NCBI RefSeq assembly: GCF_000787575.1
Contig: NW_012236524.1
Span: 186,001-250,000 of the forward strand
Direction: 5' to 3'
Length of the DNA: 64,000 bases
DNA from: Acytostelium subglobosum LB1
Taxonomy: Eukaryota > Evosea > Eumycetozoa > Acytosteliales > Acytosteliaceae
Under the pieces are notes generated by a model. The model saw nothing but the letters and a program-made list of their open reading frames with translations, was not told the DNA's origin and ran no database searches. The translations under genes and the position numbers were made by a program. Of the stretch, positions 33,906-45,533 are shown piece after piece; positions within the stretch are counted from its first letter, which is position 1; each line of letters begins with the position of its first letter.

Positions 33906-35347
33906 TTAGAGCTTGGAGAAAATGTTTGGACCATGTCTGGCAACGAGGAATGCAGATGAGGCAGCGATTGAAGCAACGGCCATCCAGTCGTAGTTGCCGA
34001 AATCGTTAAAGGCTGCTGGCTTGTATCCGAGTTTGTTGACACAGATACGTTGGATGGTGGCCAGCGACTCGAGGGTCTTCTTGGCGTTGGGGTCTGATGC
34101 AGGCACCTTGGCCACCATCTCGCCAGCAAACTTGTGGAACAGCTCAAAGGTGCCGTCGATGCCCTTGTTCTGGATGATATCGACGATCAATGCGCGCTGG
34201 CCCTTTCTGATCTTGACGACGCCGGTGAAGACGCCGTGGTTGTTGTAGCAGGCGCTCAGGGTGGCGATGGCCATCACCTGGGGGATGGCGCAGAAGCCCA
34301 CCACCTTGGCGTTGGTCAGACGCGCCATGTAGTCGAGCGAGACGATGGCGTGCTGCAGGGCGTTGGTGATGAGGTCGTTGAGACAGCACAGGGCCGAGCT
34401 GGCGTACTGTGGGTTCTTGAAGTTCTCCAACTTGACCGAGTACTTGGACCAGATCTCGCGGGGCCAGAAGATCCTGCTCTCGTTGATGTCCTCCAGGTAG
34501 TCACGGATGATGTTGGTCTTTTGCAAAAAGAGGCCCATGTCGTTGGACTCCTTGTCGGCCGTGGCGAACCACTGGCTCTCGAGACCAGATGCGGCAAAGA
34601 TCTTGCTCAGACCAATACCGACGAGTCCGGCCACGTAGTGACAGTACAGGTCCCAGTCCCTCAAGAGACACGACCTCCTTCTGCAAGAACTCTGACATAC
34701 CATGTGCCATTCTCTTTGTAATATCATGGATAATTGGGCAGAATCTGTCTCCCAATGCCAAATAAACATCTACAACCTTGTCAAAGTTCTCTGCAAGGTG
34801 TTTCTCATCATTGTTCATTCCATCTAGTGTGATTGAGTGTGTGTTGTTAGTGAGTGGAATCATTCCGGCCCCACTCAATCATCATAATTAACATACATCC
34901 AAAGACTTTGAAACCTGGTTGATAGAGTCCCTCAGCGAATCTCTGGAGAACTGGCAACTTTGTTGGAAGTGGCACAGTTGTGTCATCCTCAACAGTGTCC
35001 AATCCTCTAAGTACCAAGTAGAATACACATATCTGAATGAATGAATGAATGAATGAATGAATGAATGAATGAATGAATGAATGAATGAACATGTTAGTGA
35101 TCAATCAAGTCAAGACTTGTGTATGTGTGGACAATGATGATGTACATACAGCATCCTTGAGAGTTGGGTCCAACTCATTGATTACAAAGGCAAAACTTCT
35201 GCTTGTCTTGTTGAGCAACTCGTAGCACCATTCCTTATTGTCAAGATCACCTCTAAGTTGTGCCTTGGGCTTGAATGACTCTGTATATCCAATCTTTAGC
35301 AATGAGAATAACTCATCAGGTCTGCTCAATGTCTTTACGTATTGCAT
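33906..35347 (-). CDS. fdfT: Squalene synthase, with apparent one-base frameshift
   Basis: Three exons, 35150-35347, 34897-35032 and 33906-34823, give about 416 residues if one surplus base is ignored. Family landmarks in order: CYELLNKTSRSFAFVI, YLVLRGLDTVEDD (first Asp-rich site), MSEFLQKE, DLYCHYVAGLVGIGLSK, GLFLQKTNIIRDYLED (second Asp-rich site), CAIPQVMAIATLSACYNN and a C-terminal membrane anchor (DWMAVASIAASSAFLVA). The enzyme joins two farnesyl diphosphates to make squalene on the ER, the first committed step to sterols. Near 34658-34664 the reading frame shifts by one base between EVVSL and RDWDLY. Removing a single base restores the exact spacing seen in the human enzyme, and total exon length is a multiple of three plus one. 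A sequencing or assembly error is more likely than a dead gene, because both sides are fully conserved. Confidence 0.9.
35035..35089. repeat. (TGAA)n microsatellite inside squalene synthase intron 1
   Basis: About 14 tandem TGAA units, which read TTCA on the sense strand of the gene and end almost at the acceptor site. Confidence 0.95.
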
Positions 35348-35861
35348 ATTATTATTATTATTGTTATTGTTATATTATATAAAATGTATTTGTATTTGTA
35401 TTTGAATGAGTTGATTGATGAATATGATAATGAAGGTACACACGAGGCCTCGATCACAAACAACAATATATGAATGAACTAACTTGAGTTTGTATAAGTA
35501 TATTATATTATAAGTATATTATTACTATGACTAAACTTTGAGTTGAGCGTGAGATTGAATTGAATTGATGGAGGTGAAGAGTTCATTCGTACGAATTGAC
35601 GAATGAGATAGATCACTAAATAACACACACTAAGTTGATGGACCTTCCCACATTATTTTTTGCTGAAGGGCTCTGCCTTCGCCCACATGTCGTGCAACCG
35701 GATGGATTCATCTTCGCCCCACCCCATTTTTAGTTTTAATTTTGATTTGTGGTGTTGGTCCCTTGTTTGGACTCAAACATACTTCAGACAGCCAGATATT
35801 TATTTGAATCAATTTCAGAGGTTGTTGACAGGTTTACACTTAATCACTCATCATCTTCAAG
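35348..35861. other. Spacer between squalene synthase and the beta-helix gene
   Basis: The squalene synthase promoter side is AT-rich, with ATT and TTTGTATTTG runs. The 35640-35860 part is the 3' flank of the beta-helix gene. No gene seen. Confidence 0.55.
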
Positions 35862-37454
35862 TTAATGTGATGAGGTTGGAGGTGGCTGAGGAACAAGTTG
35901 AGTGGTGAGGACGCCAGAGGAGGTCATGTAGACATTGTTGGACCATTGACCACCGCCTGTGGAGCTGTAGTCACGTCCCTCGCCATAGTATCCAACAGAT
36001 GGGTAGTAGTATTGCCAGAAGGCATTGTTGATGAAGCTGACATTGCTGGCTGGTGTTGGGTTGCCAGAGTGATCGGTCAATCCGTCGCCACAGTAGGCTG
36101 TGTAGCCACCTCCCGCGAGCAAGTTGTCACGAACCAACAGGTTGTGGTTGGGTCCATAGTCGGTGAACAGTGACAGGACTGATGTCTGGAGGTTGGGGTT
36201 CAGGAACGTGTTGTTCTGGATCGTCAGACCTGTTGTGCCCGTGCACAGGATGTCCTGGTTGTGATCACCACGCATGGTCGTGCCCAGCACGCCGTAGTTG
36301 TTCTTTAGGAGGCCGGTCGCCACAGTGATGCCTTGTTGTGGTCCAATGAACTTGGAGTTGGTGATGGTGACGCTGGCCCCATATGCAACACGGATGGAGT
36401 TGGTGATGTATACATTTGGCGCGGGCTTTGTCAGCACTGACACTCGGTCCAATGTCACGCCACAGGTCTCTGGATGACGCAGCCATATTGGGAATACGTC
36501 CGGGGTGCTATCCCCAGTGTATGGTACACCATTCCATACCTCAACATTACGAATTACAACATTGCATGCCAATACTATTATCGAACCATCTAGACGAACA
36601 TTTGAATAGACCTGTCCCTCAACATCCAATATGATCTCGCCCGAGGCATTAGTGAGTGTTCCAAAGCTATTTGAAGCTCCAGTCGTACAACTATTTGGCC
36701 ATGTTCTACCATTGACATTCGGGACAACTATGTCCTGAGTGCAAGTGGAAGGTGATTGAGTAGGTGTCTGAGTTGGAGTTTGAGTTGGAGTTTGAGTTGG
36801 GGTCTGAGTTGGGGTCTGAGTTGGAGTTTGAGTTGGAGTTTGAGTTGGGGTTGAGGTTGGGGTTTGAGTAGGGGTGGCGGTAGGAGTTGGAGTAGTTGCG
36901 TTGGAGTTGATGACATAGATTTCGCGGATGTTGGACCAGTCAGAGTTCTTGTTGAGGCAATGAGCTTGTCCAGTGACGCGAACTCCAAGGACGGAAACTG
37001 GTGTGCTGGAGAAGTAGGTGAATGTCACTCCAGTGGCAGAAGGGCTATCAAATGGGTAAGCGGGTGAGAGTGTCCAGGCGAGGTCAGTCCATGTATTGCC
37101 ATTCGTAGTTGTTTGTAACTTTAAGTTGGCACAAAATGCACCATCGTTTAAAGTAGTCCAAGTTCCACCAATGAATTTAACTTGTTTGATTGATTGAGTT
37201 GAAGTCCATATTATTCCACCAGCTTGATATACCAAGTCATTCTCAACAGTGCCTCCATTAAGGTTGACGTCAACATTCAGAACACCATCATTTAGACCAG
37301 GGGCAGTGGCTCTATTTGAGTTTGAGTTTGAGGCAACATTCTTTGCCCATCTATAAGCTGTTCCAAGAGGTGCAATATTACTTTGACCATTTGTCAATGA
37401 ACAAATCATTCCAAGGACAACAAGTCCAATTAAATATTTTAAAGAATATATCAT
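35862..37454 (-). CDS. Secreted discoidin-like / beta-helix protein
   Basis: Single-exon gene of 530 residues. The signal peptide (LIGLVVLGMICSLTNG) is followed by a galactose-binding-like F5/8 domain at about 28-180 (WTSTQSIKQVKFIGG, NGNTWTDL, VLGVRVTGQAHC, WSNIREIYVI). A threonine-proline linker of repeated PTQT units follows (about 190-235). The C-terminal right-handed beta-helix domain at about 240-520 shows successive turns such as YSNVRLDGSIIVLACNVVIR, TLDRVSVLTKP, VTITNSKFIG, DGNQ-like GDHNQDILCTG, LTIQNNTFLNP and LLVRDNLLAGGGYTAYCG. The helix domain closely resembles secreted actinobacterial beta-helix proteins. A role in binding or cutting polysaccharide outside the cell is inferred; no catalytic residues can be named. 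It has no intron. Confidence 0.8.
   Translation of the reverse strand: MIYSLKYLIGLVVLGMICSLTNGQSNIAPLGTAYRWAKNVASNSNSNRATAPGLNDGVLNVDVNLNGGTVENDLVYQAGGIIWTSTQSIKQVKFIGGTWTTLNDGAFCANLKLQTTTNGNTWTDLAWTLSPAYPFDSPSATGVTFTYFSSTPVSVLGVRVTGQAHCLNKNSDWSNIREIYVINSNATTPTPTATPTQTPTSTPTQTPTQTPTQTPTQTPTQTPTQTPTQTPTQSPSTCTQDIVVPNVNGRTWPNSCTTGASNSFGTLTNASGEIILDVEGQVYSNVRLDGSIIVLACNVVIRNVEVWNGVPYTGDSTPDVFPIWLRHPETCGVTLDRVSVLTKPAPNVYITNSIRVAYGASVTITNSKFIGPQQGITVATGLLKNNYGVLGTTMRGDHNQDILCTGTTGLTIQNNTFLNPNLQTSVLSLFTDYGPNHNLLVRDNLLAGGGYTAYCGDGLTDHSGNPTPASNVSFINNAFWQYYYPSVGYYGEGRDYSSTGGGQWSNNVYMTSSGVLTTQLVPQPPPTSSH
36757..36897 (-). repeat. Minisatellite coding PTQT repeats
   Basis: Tandem 12-base units encode PTQT in the linker of the secreted protein. 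The repeat is close to perfect, so unit number is likely to vary between strains. Confidence 0.9.
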
Positions 37455-37821
37455 TATTAATTATTATTATTATTATTATTTGTAGTTAGAGATAAATAAT
37501 GGATTAATTGATTTAATGAACTTGTGTTGTACTATGGAGCGACAAGGAGATTGAGCCTATGATCAACCCATGGGTTGGGTGGATTATTGGAACTATGATG
37601 ATGAACGACCGACTAAACGACCCATCGAACTTATTTGCAGCGGATCAGACGACAAAAGATATTTTCAACGAACGAAACGTCAAGAAAAATATCTGAATCG
37701 ATAATATGGTCCATCAGATGATCAGACTCCATGACCAATAGGTACAATCCATTATTGATCAAATATTTTGATGATTGAGTGACTGGGAGAGTGACCAGAG
37801 AGAGAGACCATGACAAAGTGT
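37455..37821. other. Spacer between the beta-helix gene and NAA15
   Basis: An ATT run next to the start of the beta-helix gene, then unique sequence and the 3' flank of NAA15. No gene seen. Confidence 0.55.
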
Positions 37822-40800
37822 TTATTGCTTGTTTCCACTGTCGATGTTCACTTCGTTGGTGGCTTTGCACAATGCATCGACGTCGCCACTACCGTTTGTG
37901 GTTGGAGCGGCGATGGCCTCCACAACGACCTCCTGGAAATGCTTGCACATTGGGAATCTGGCATGACACTTTTGTTTGTACTGCTGAGTGATCTCCTGAC
38001 CGAACAATGACTGGATGCGAGTCATGTTCTCGTAGCAGTTCTCCCATGAGGCGGTGGTGCCGTCCACGTCGAGCATCAGGGCGACGGCCTGCTCCTTGGC
38101 CGCTGGGGCGATGGCCAACAATGCCTCGCCAGCCACAAACTTGTGGGCGACGGACTGCTTGTGATTGTTGGCATAGTTGTCGTTGTACTGCTGCAGGGTG
38201 GTGTTGGCGCCCAACAGCTCTGCACGGTGGTTGTCAATGATCTCGCGTACTGGTGCCTTGACATCCTTGTCCTGCTCGACCCTAACAAAGAATGCGCACA
38301 AATGTCTGTGGTACTCTGCGTTGTCAGGGCACATGCTTCTCAGCTTGAGCAATGATTGTAATACAAGCAAGTACTTTCCTGTTTGATTGGGGGATGGTGT
38401 GGCGTTAGTGGATGATGTATGAGTGAGCGAGTGATCCAGACGATTCCAATACTCACTCTTCTCGAGGTATACTTGGCAGGCCAACTCGTGGGCCTGGATC
38501 GAGTTGGGTGTAAACTTCAAGAGGTTGTTGAGGAACTTGATGGCTGGCACCAATACATCCGGTACAGTTGCCAATTTGTCGCCCTTGGGATCATCATCAA
38601 CTGGCTTTGGATTTCCTTCCGAATCTGTCACAGGCTTTGGCTTCTTCTCTGTCGCTGCCTTCTTCTCCTCCTCAGTCTCTGGATGTGGAACCCAAGGATT
38701 CTTCAACAATATCAAGTATATCTATTGATTGATCATGATTGATTGATTGAGTGGTGAGTAATTGAGTCCAGCCAGACAGGCCGGTGCCTGATTATCCACA
38801 CCAATACATACTTTAATGATCAACACAGCAGCATCGTGATATGGCTGATTGTCAAAGACGTTATCCTCCCAACGAAGGAATTGAATGTATGATCGAAGTG
38901 TCAGACGTCTCTGCATATGGTTTTGGAAGTCGAATTGATCCTCAATGAACTCGCTAAAGTGCTGTGATGTGATTGGAAGTGATGGATAAGTGAGTGAGTG
39001 ATCAAGATGATTGATCGATCGATCACAACAACAGCAACATACCTTGTCGACCAAGTGAAGCATCTTGAGTGCTTTGGCATACTCTCCTTGACGCATCCAA
39101 CTCTTGCCAGCAGAGATCTCGTATCTGGTGCTCTGGAAGTCTGTGATGACGTTGAGGAAGCTCTCGGACTTCTCAATCATGTAGGAGATGATGGCTTCGG
39201 AGCCGGCGACATCATCGTTCTTGGTGGCGTACATCGCGCTCTTTGTGTTGAGATATCTGTCGGCCAGATCGAGGCTGCGCGCGTACTCGTAGGTGGCGGC
39301 GGCCGACTTGAGATCGCCCAGATGCTTCTGGATCTTGGCCTTGATGATGTAGGCATCGATCGTTGTGGGCGTGTGGGTGATGGCCATGTCGGCGTAGGTG
39401 AACGCTTGGGTGGCATCGCGCAGACGGTCATAGTGCTGTGCGAGGAAGTACATGCACCACATGGCGGTGGTTGGTGGCTCCTGCTCGGTGAAGCCATTCA
39501 GCGTGCCATTGGTGTTGAGAGACTCGATGTGGCTGAGGAACAACTGCTCAATGATTGCAACCTTGTCCTTGTTGCCATAGATTGTCTTCAAGTTGTTGAA
39601 CAATGATGGGATTCCCTTTGTCAAGAAGTTCTTTGAGAACATTGCCAAATGAGTCCTGAACTCCTCGCCTGCCAAGAATCTCAATGGAATCTTCTGGATC
39701 ATCATACTCTTTGGATACACCTTTGCCAACTCCACGTACATGTTTGTCAACTGATTAACCTGATCCTGGTTCAAGTTGTCTATAATGATTGATTGATTGA
39801 GTGATTGAGTGATTGAGTGAGTGGGAGGGGTCGAGTGATGGGGCGAGGGCTGGAACTATTCCTTACCAAGTGACAAAACACCCTTGGTCTCCCAAAGCCT
39901 CTGATGATAAGTGAGGTTCTCGGTGTTGGTCTTTAGGAGGTCCTTGAATATCTTCTCAGCTTCGCCACGTGTACCCTTCTTGATCAACAACTCTCCAATC
40001 TTCTGCTTGACCTGATGATGATGATGATGTGTGCCTGTGTCAGTGATCATGTGATCGATCAATCAAACAAGTTATCAAGTCACTTACATCTTGCTTGCCC
40101 AACAACTTCTTCTCCTCCTTCCTGATGAGATCCAGGGCCTTGTCAAACTGTCCCATCTCCTCAAGAAGTTGAACCTTGTAGAGGATCAACTCAGAGTATT
40201 TGATGCCCTCGATCTCCTTATGATCGAGAATCTCCATGAAGTCATCGAAAATGTTCAATGCCAATTGGAGGTTGCCCAAGATGTGATAGGTAGTGATCAA
40301 TCCAATCCAATGTGACTTGGTCGTTGGCTGCAAGTGGAGCATCGAGATATAAGAGTCCTGTTTGTGTGTGATTGATTGAGTGAGGAGTGAGTGGAATGAT
40401 TCCAAAGACGGGGTGGTCAGGAGAGTTTGATCACATACCTTGAGTCCAGTGAGATCACGGAGATGGATCTGGATGTTGGAGAGATCCTTGAGGATGATTG
40501 AGGACTCTTTGTTGTTCTTGTGAGCATTGCGGAAACATTTGAGAGCCTCGGTGTAGTTCTTGTCGTTGCGATGCAGGAAGCCGAGGGTGTGCCACGCGGT
40601 GAAGCTGGACAGGTTGGTGCGCAGCACTGACTTGGCGAGATCGTGTGCATCCTGCTTTCTGTCGAGACTGTAGTAGATCAACGTCTTGTAGCACAGACAG
40701 TCGGTGTTTGTCGGGTGCTGACGGAGGAATTCGTCGGCGGCCTTGAGGGCCTTCTTGAACTTCTGCTCTTCGTACAGCTTGGACACGTTCTGCAACGCGC

Positions 40801-40918
40801 TCTTGTCCTTCTTTGACAACTCTTGTGGTGCGTTGGCGTTGGCGTTCGCGTTGCTAGCCGATGCAGCGCCCGAGGCTGCTGAGCCTGACGTCTTTCCAGT
40901 GTTCTTTGGAGGTGCCAT
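37822..40918 (-). CDS. naa15: NatA auxiliary subunit NAA15 (N-terminal acetyltransferase)
   Basis: Seven exons: 40439-40918, 40088-40357, 39867-40011, 39043-39779, 38812-38961, 38457-38721 and 37822-38378. They give 867 residues, matching the family's 850-900. The protein is an all-helical TPR array. Conserved phrases include FKKALKAADEFLRQHP, CYKTLIYYSLDRKQDA, AWHTLGFLHRNDKNYTEALK, RDLTGLK, YHILGNLQLAL, IPLRFLAGEEFR, MWCMYFLAQHYDRLRD and YMIEKSESFLNVITDFQSTR. NAA15 anchors the catalytic subunit NAA10 to the ribosome for co-translational N-terminal acetylation. I chose the start MAPPKN at 40918 because the upstream in-frame extension is CT-repeat derived. Several introns carry GGAA-N3-TTCC motifs and CACTCAATCA blocks. 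Confidence 0.93.
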
Positions 40919-41190
40919 TGATCCGCTGTTGTATCTCTGTCTGTCTCTGTCTGTCTCTGTCTGTCTTCTGACCTTAATGTAGTTGTTATCACAAGTGACG
41001 AAAGACACACACACGAAGGACCTCAATCAGAAATCGAATGAATGAGGTCCAAAAACTCAAAAATGAATAAAAAAATACAAAAATGAACTTCTTTGAGGTC
41101 CTCGCGTGCCACAACCCAATCAATGTCGTTTCCATTCGTTAATAATAAATAAGGAGGTGGCATGCCAATGCCCATTTTATGATCAATCAA

Positions 41191-43453
41191 TCAAAACTTG
41201 ACTGTGTAGGACACTGGTGTTGGAGGTGATTGATTGGCGAGAGCGAGGGCTGGACGGAGATTGGTCTTTTCAAATTGGATCACTTTGTAGCTGGTGCGGA
41301 TGGATGCCCTGGAGAACTCGTGTAGACATAGTCCATCAAGTGTTTTGACTCTGGAAAGGGCTACGTATCCTTGTCCATTGGCAAAGGTCTTGGGTAGACG
41401 ACATTCAACCTTGTCCAACGTCATGCCCTGTGCACGATGTATAGTGAGTGCCCACGCCAACTTTAGCGGCAGTTGAGTCCTGGATGCACGTCTCTCACTC
41501 CAAATGTTCCACTCGAGTGGTTTGATCGTGACCTTTGAGCCATCGTTGAATAGTACGACGGGCATCGTGGTGTTGGCTTTGTACCACTGCGCCATTCTCT
41601 TCTTTGGCTTTACCTGGACAAAGTCCACGACCACACCTCTCGAGCCATTGACCAAATGTGACTTTGCGCCATCCAGCTTCCTTAGCAGCACTACCTGTGC
41701 GCCAACCTTGAGTGTAAGTTGTTGCGGTGCTGGACAATCTCTCTCAATATTATCCTTCAGTTCCTCACTTCCAGAATCAATCGATGTGAATGTAGTAGGT
41801 TCTCCTTCCAATGCTTCCAATGCCCTGTTGTTGATGTTAGTCCAATCATAATCGATCAATCAATCAAACAACTAATACATACTTGGTGTTTTCATCATCA
41901 ACATGTTGATTGGTAGAGTATAGCTTGGTGGGGAGGACACCGTTTGAAATGTCAAGTGGACGATCACAGTCTTGCAACACTTTGATGGCCTCGGGCGTGA
42001 CGTATCCTCGACGTAGGTTGTTCAATACTTTTACAAACACTCCTTCCTTCTGTCGCATAACTGTTGTCAACTGTACACATTCATCCACGCATCTCTTCCA
42101 AGCCTCACATTCAAATGCATAGCTTCCAACAACAGGTGGTAGTTGGAAGAAGTCGCCACACAACACCAATTGAATGCCTCCGAACTAATATGATTGATTG
42201 ATTGAATGTTAGTTTTGGTTAACCATCAATGTAGCATGTACAAATACATACTGGCTTGTCATTGACCTTGAGTGTCCTGGCAATGACGTCAAGCTTCTCA
42301 AACAACTCTGCGTCCACCATGGATATCTCGTCGATGACCAGCACTTTAGCCTCGGTCCATCGCTTGGTGTATATCCTTGACTTGAGTATTTTGGACACAA
42401 GTTGCTCGGGTGTGCCGTGTCCCATCTTGATACCAGCGAACGAGTGAAGGGTAACACCGCCAATGTTGACGGCGGCAATACCTGTGGCGGCAGTGACATA
42501 GACAGCCTTCTCATGCTTCTCGCGCAGTCTAGCTACGATGTGCTTGAGCACAAAACTCTTGCCCGTGCCTGCACTGCCCGTGAAGAAGACATTCTTCTTA
42601 CCATCGACAATCAAGTTGACCACACGCTCCTGTTCAGGTGTCAGCGTCTCCAACAGGTCATAATCAATATCCTCTGTCTTTTGCTTTGTGGTTCTCTTCT
42701 TTGACGTTGATGACTTTAGATCGGCGGTGGCATCATCCTCCTCTGCCTCAACAATCGCCGGCTTTACCAATGTTGACGTCGTTGATGTTGATGTGGTTGT
42801 CGATGTTATTGTATCAATGCCAGACGATGGTGATAGTGATGGCGCACTGAGCGATCCACTGAATATTGATTGAATGATTGCATTCTTGATACCACCACTT
42901 CTTTTGATGATGTCTTGTCCAGAGTCCATTGATGATGGTGATGGGATGTCAAATGTACCAACGTTGAGCGGGGATATTGATTGTGTGGATTGAGCAGAAG
43001 CAGAAGCCAAGGCAGAGGCATTGGTCCTTGCCTTCTTAACCTTTATAATCTTTGGTAATGATGTAAGATCAATCTTCTTTGTGGTTGTTGTTGAAAGATT
43101 AAAGTTGTTGCTTGATGATGATCCAGTACTTGAATTTGTATTATAATATTGATGTCTATTATAATCTTTCTTTGAATCATTATATGATGTAGTTGATGTT
43201 ATAGATACGAAGCCCTCATATTCATCATCATCATCTATTCTTGATATAGTTGATCCACTACCATGTCCACTACTACCTCTACTACTATCACTACTACTAC
43301 TACTATAGTTATAATATTGAGTAAATCCTAGTGATGCTGTATATAAATATCTCTTGTTTAGTCAAGGATTCACTCATTCATTCAATCAATATTTGTTTGA
43401 AACGTACGTTTAGGTGATCTAAAGTGTGCTTGTGCAAGTCTATTCAAATACAT
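41191..43453 (-). CDS. pif1: PIF1-family DNA helicase, likely mitochondrial
   Basis: Four exons, 43408-43453, 42252-43336, 41883-42184 and 41191-41824, give 688 residues. The short first exon encodes MYLNRLAQAHFRSPK, a plausible mitochondrial presequence. A Ser/Thr/Asn-rich region follows, then the helicase core with all SF1B motifs: LTPEQERVVNLIVDGKKNVF (Q/I region), Walker A GSAGTGKS, motif Ia VTAATGIAAVNIGG, Walker B VLVIDEISM, motif III LVLCGDFFQLPPV, and TIHRAQGMTLDKV plus YVALSRVKTLDGL near the end. PIF1 unwinds DNA 5' to 3', removes telomerase and G-quadruplex structures, and maintains mitochondrial DNA. Dual nuclear and mitochondrial use is possible, as in yeast. Confidence 0.93.
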
Positions 43454-43700
43454 TGTTATTGTAATGTTATGTATGATACTAGAATGTGAATAAATGTATG
43501 TATGTATGTTATAATGTACAGATAGAGATAGAGTTAGAGATAGAGATAATAATAGTAGTTGGGATTGTGGATGTGAGCGAATGAATGAATGTCCAGGACA
43601 TGCCACCAATTGATTTGTTTTGTGAGTTGTTGTGCGTGAACCCCATTTCCAAGATTGCAAAGTGATGGTTGGACGCGGATGGATGGAAGTGAGAGATAGT

Positions 43701-44955
43701 TTATTGTTGTTGCTCCTGCTGATTCTGCAACATCATCTGATTATGACGCTTCTTGAGGAACTTCTCTTTGGTGATCCATTTGTTCTTGAAGGACTTTAGT
43801 TCATCCTTGATGACAACTTCTTGTGTCTCGCCAGGCTTGAGACTGGCGGGCAGTGTGTATGGTCCATACTTGATGCGAATGATTCTGAGCACCTTGACAT
43901 TGAAGTGTTCGAATATACGTCTGATCTCGCGGTTCTTGCCCTCAGTGAGCGTGACCTGCACCCACGTGTTGGACGTAGACTCGCTCTCGACCGACAACTT
44001 GACGGGCGCGTACTTGATGCCATCGATCATCACACCCTTGGTCAGGGCCGTGTTCATCTCTGGCGTGATCTTGCCAAACAGACGTACGCGATACGTCTTT
44101 TGGAAGCCGTTGGCGGGCAGCTCCAGGAAGCGCGACAGCTCGCCATCGTTCGTCATCAATATCAGGCCCTCGGAGTAGTAGTCGAGACGGCCCACAGATA
44201 TCAGATGCTGCTTGTCCAACACACGCTTCAATATCGGTATCAGCGTGTCCCTCTCGGGGTCCTCGGCATTGGTCACCAACACCTTCTTCAACTTGTTATG
44301 CATCCATATCCTTGGTATTGTGTCTGTCACCTGTTTGCCATCGACCGCTATAACACATGATGGTGTCACCATGAATGACTTCATATTTGCCACCTGTCCA
44401 TTCACCGTCACTCTTCCATCCTCAATCAACTTCTCTGCATTCCTCCTCGATGACACTCCAACCCTTGACAGTCGCTTCTGTAGTCGCTCACTTTAGTAAG
44501 TTTGGACATTAGTTAGAATTGAATGATTGAATGAGGTCCAAGGATAGTACGTACGACTTGTTCATTATATCATCGTCGTCATGTTGTAGTTGTTGTGCTG
44601 TGTCGGTAACTTTGATCTTTGAAGTGTCAAACTCGTAGCCTTCGTCGTCATAGTCGTTGGTGACGAATGGTCTGTCATGCTGTGATTGTTGCAAACGCTT
44701 TACACTCTTTCTAGGTTGTTCTTTCTGTTTAGTCGTCAATGTCTTTACTTTACTATTACTACCATATTGAGTACTTGTACAATAAGTTGCTGAAGCTGAT
44801 GATGTTGATGTTGATGTTGATGATGTGTAGTTATAAGGTGGATGTGATATAATTGTAATTGATGATGTTGAAGTTATTGATTGTTTAAACAATAACATTG
44901 ACATCAAATGACTGCCTGTGCCATAATTTCCTCTTGAGAATAATGACCTTAACAT
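43701..44955 (-). CDS. RsuA/RluB-family rRNA pseudouridine synthase
   Basis: Two exons, 44555-44955 and 43701-44490, give 396 residues. The N-terminus (MLRSLFSRGNYGTGSHLMSM) looks like an organellar presequence and is followed by a Ser/Thr and Asp-rich spacer. An S4 RNA-binding domain starts across the splice joint (SERLQKRLSRVGVSSRRNAE). The catalytic domain holds the key aspartate in VGRLDYYSEGLILMTNDGEL, plus FQKTYRVRLFG and GKNREIRRIFEHFNVKVLRI. This bacterial-type family modifies 16S or 23S rRNA, so action on mitochondrial rRNA is inferred. The joint uses an AAAG acceptor, which restores frame into SERLQKRLS. Confidence 0.9.
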
Positions 44956-45533
44956 GATTGATTGATATATATATATATATATATATAATGTTATAGAAGT
45001 GTACAAGTTGATGACAATGAATGAACGTTTACACTTTATTGCTCCCTCGTTGTTTTCGTATTTGGTAACACAATCGTCTTCTTCGTCTTTCGTCTTCAAA
45101 GTCTGCACACAGATTCATTATTGTTATCTTTACATCTTTGACTGATGAATGAGATAAGACTATCTCTTCACCAATAATAATATATAGGTTGTCATGACAT
45201 GTTACGTCATGTCAAAGGAAGGATATATCACAAACATACAAAGTTCATTGATGCATATCATGTTGAACACCATCTCAAGATATATCTTGATATCTTGATA
45301 TATCAAAGTATTCATTATATATATATATACTATTATGGATATGTAAGTGAATCCAGATACTAACTCCAAGGACTCAACATTGTTGGGTCATGTCACCAAC
45401 CCACCCCTTGTGGTCCACACTCTCGCTCAATCACACTCATTCAATCAACTGTTTGAACAGTCAATCAATCATATCAATCATATCAATTACATAATATAAC
45501 ATAATACTTGACTAGATAGGACAGTTATATGAT
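44956..45533. promoter_or_regulatory. Divergent promoter region with palindromes
   Basis: Lies between the pseudouridine synthase (-) and the FNIP gene (+). It holds a TATATATATATATA run at 44968-44990 and a TGACATG/CATGTCA inverted repeat near 45196-45215. Near 45280-45310 are the palindromes CAAGATATATCTTG and TTGATATATCAA. No gene is seen apart from AT-rich leaders. Confidence 0.45.

Noticed and set aside
33470-34147. Minus-strand open frame overlapping the 3' end of squalene synthase
   Set aside because: It runs through microsatellites and the squalene synthase exon in another frame; composition is repeat-driven.
40919-41026. In-frame upstream extension of NAA15
   Set aside because: The added residues derive from a CTGT repeat; the MAPPKN start fits the family better.
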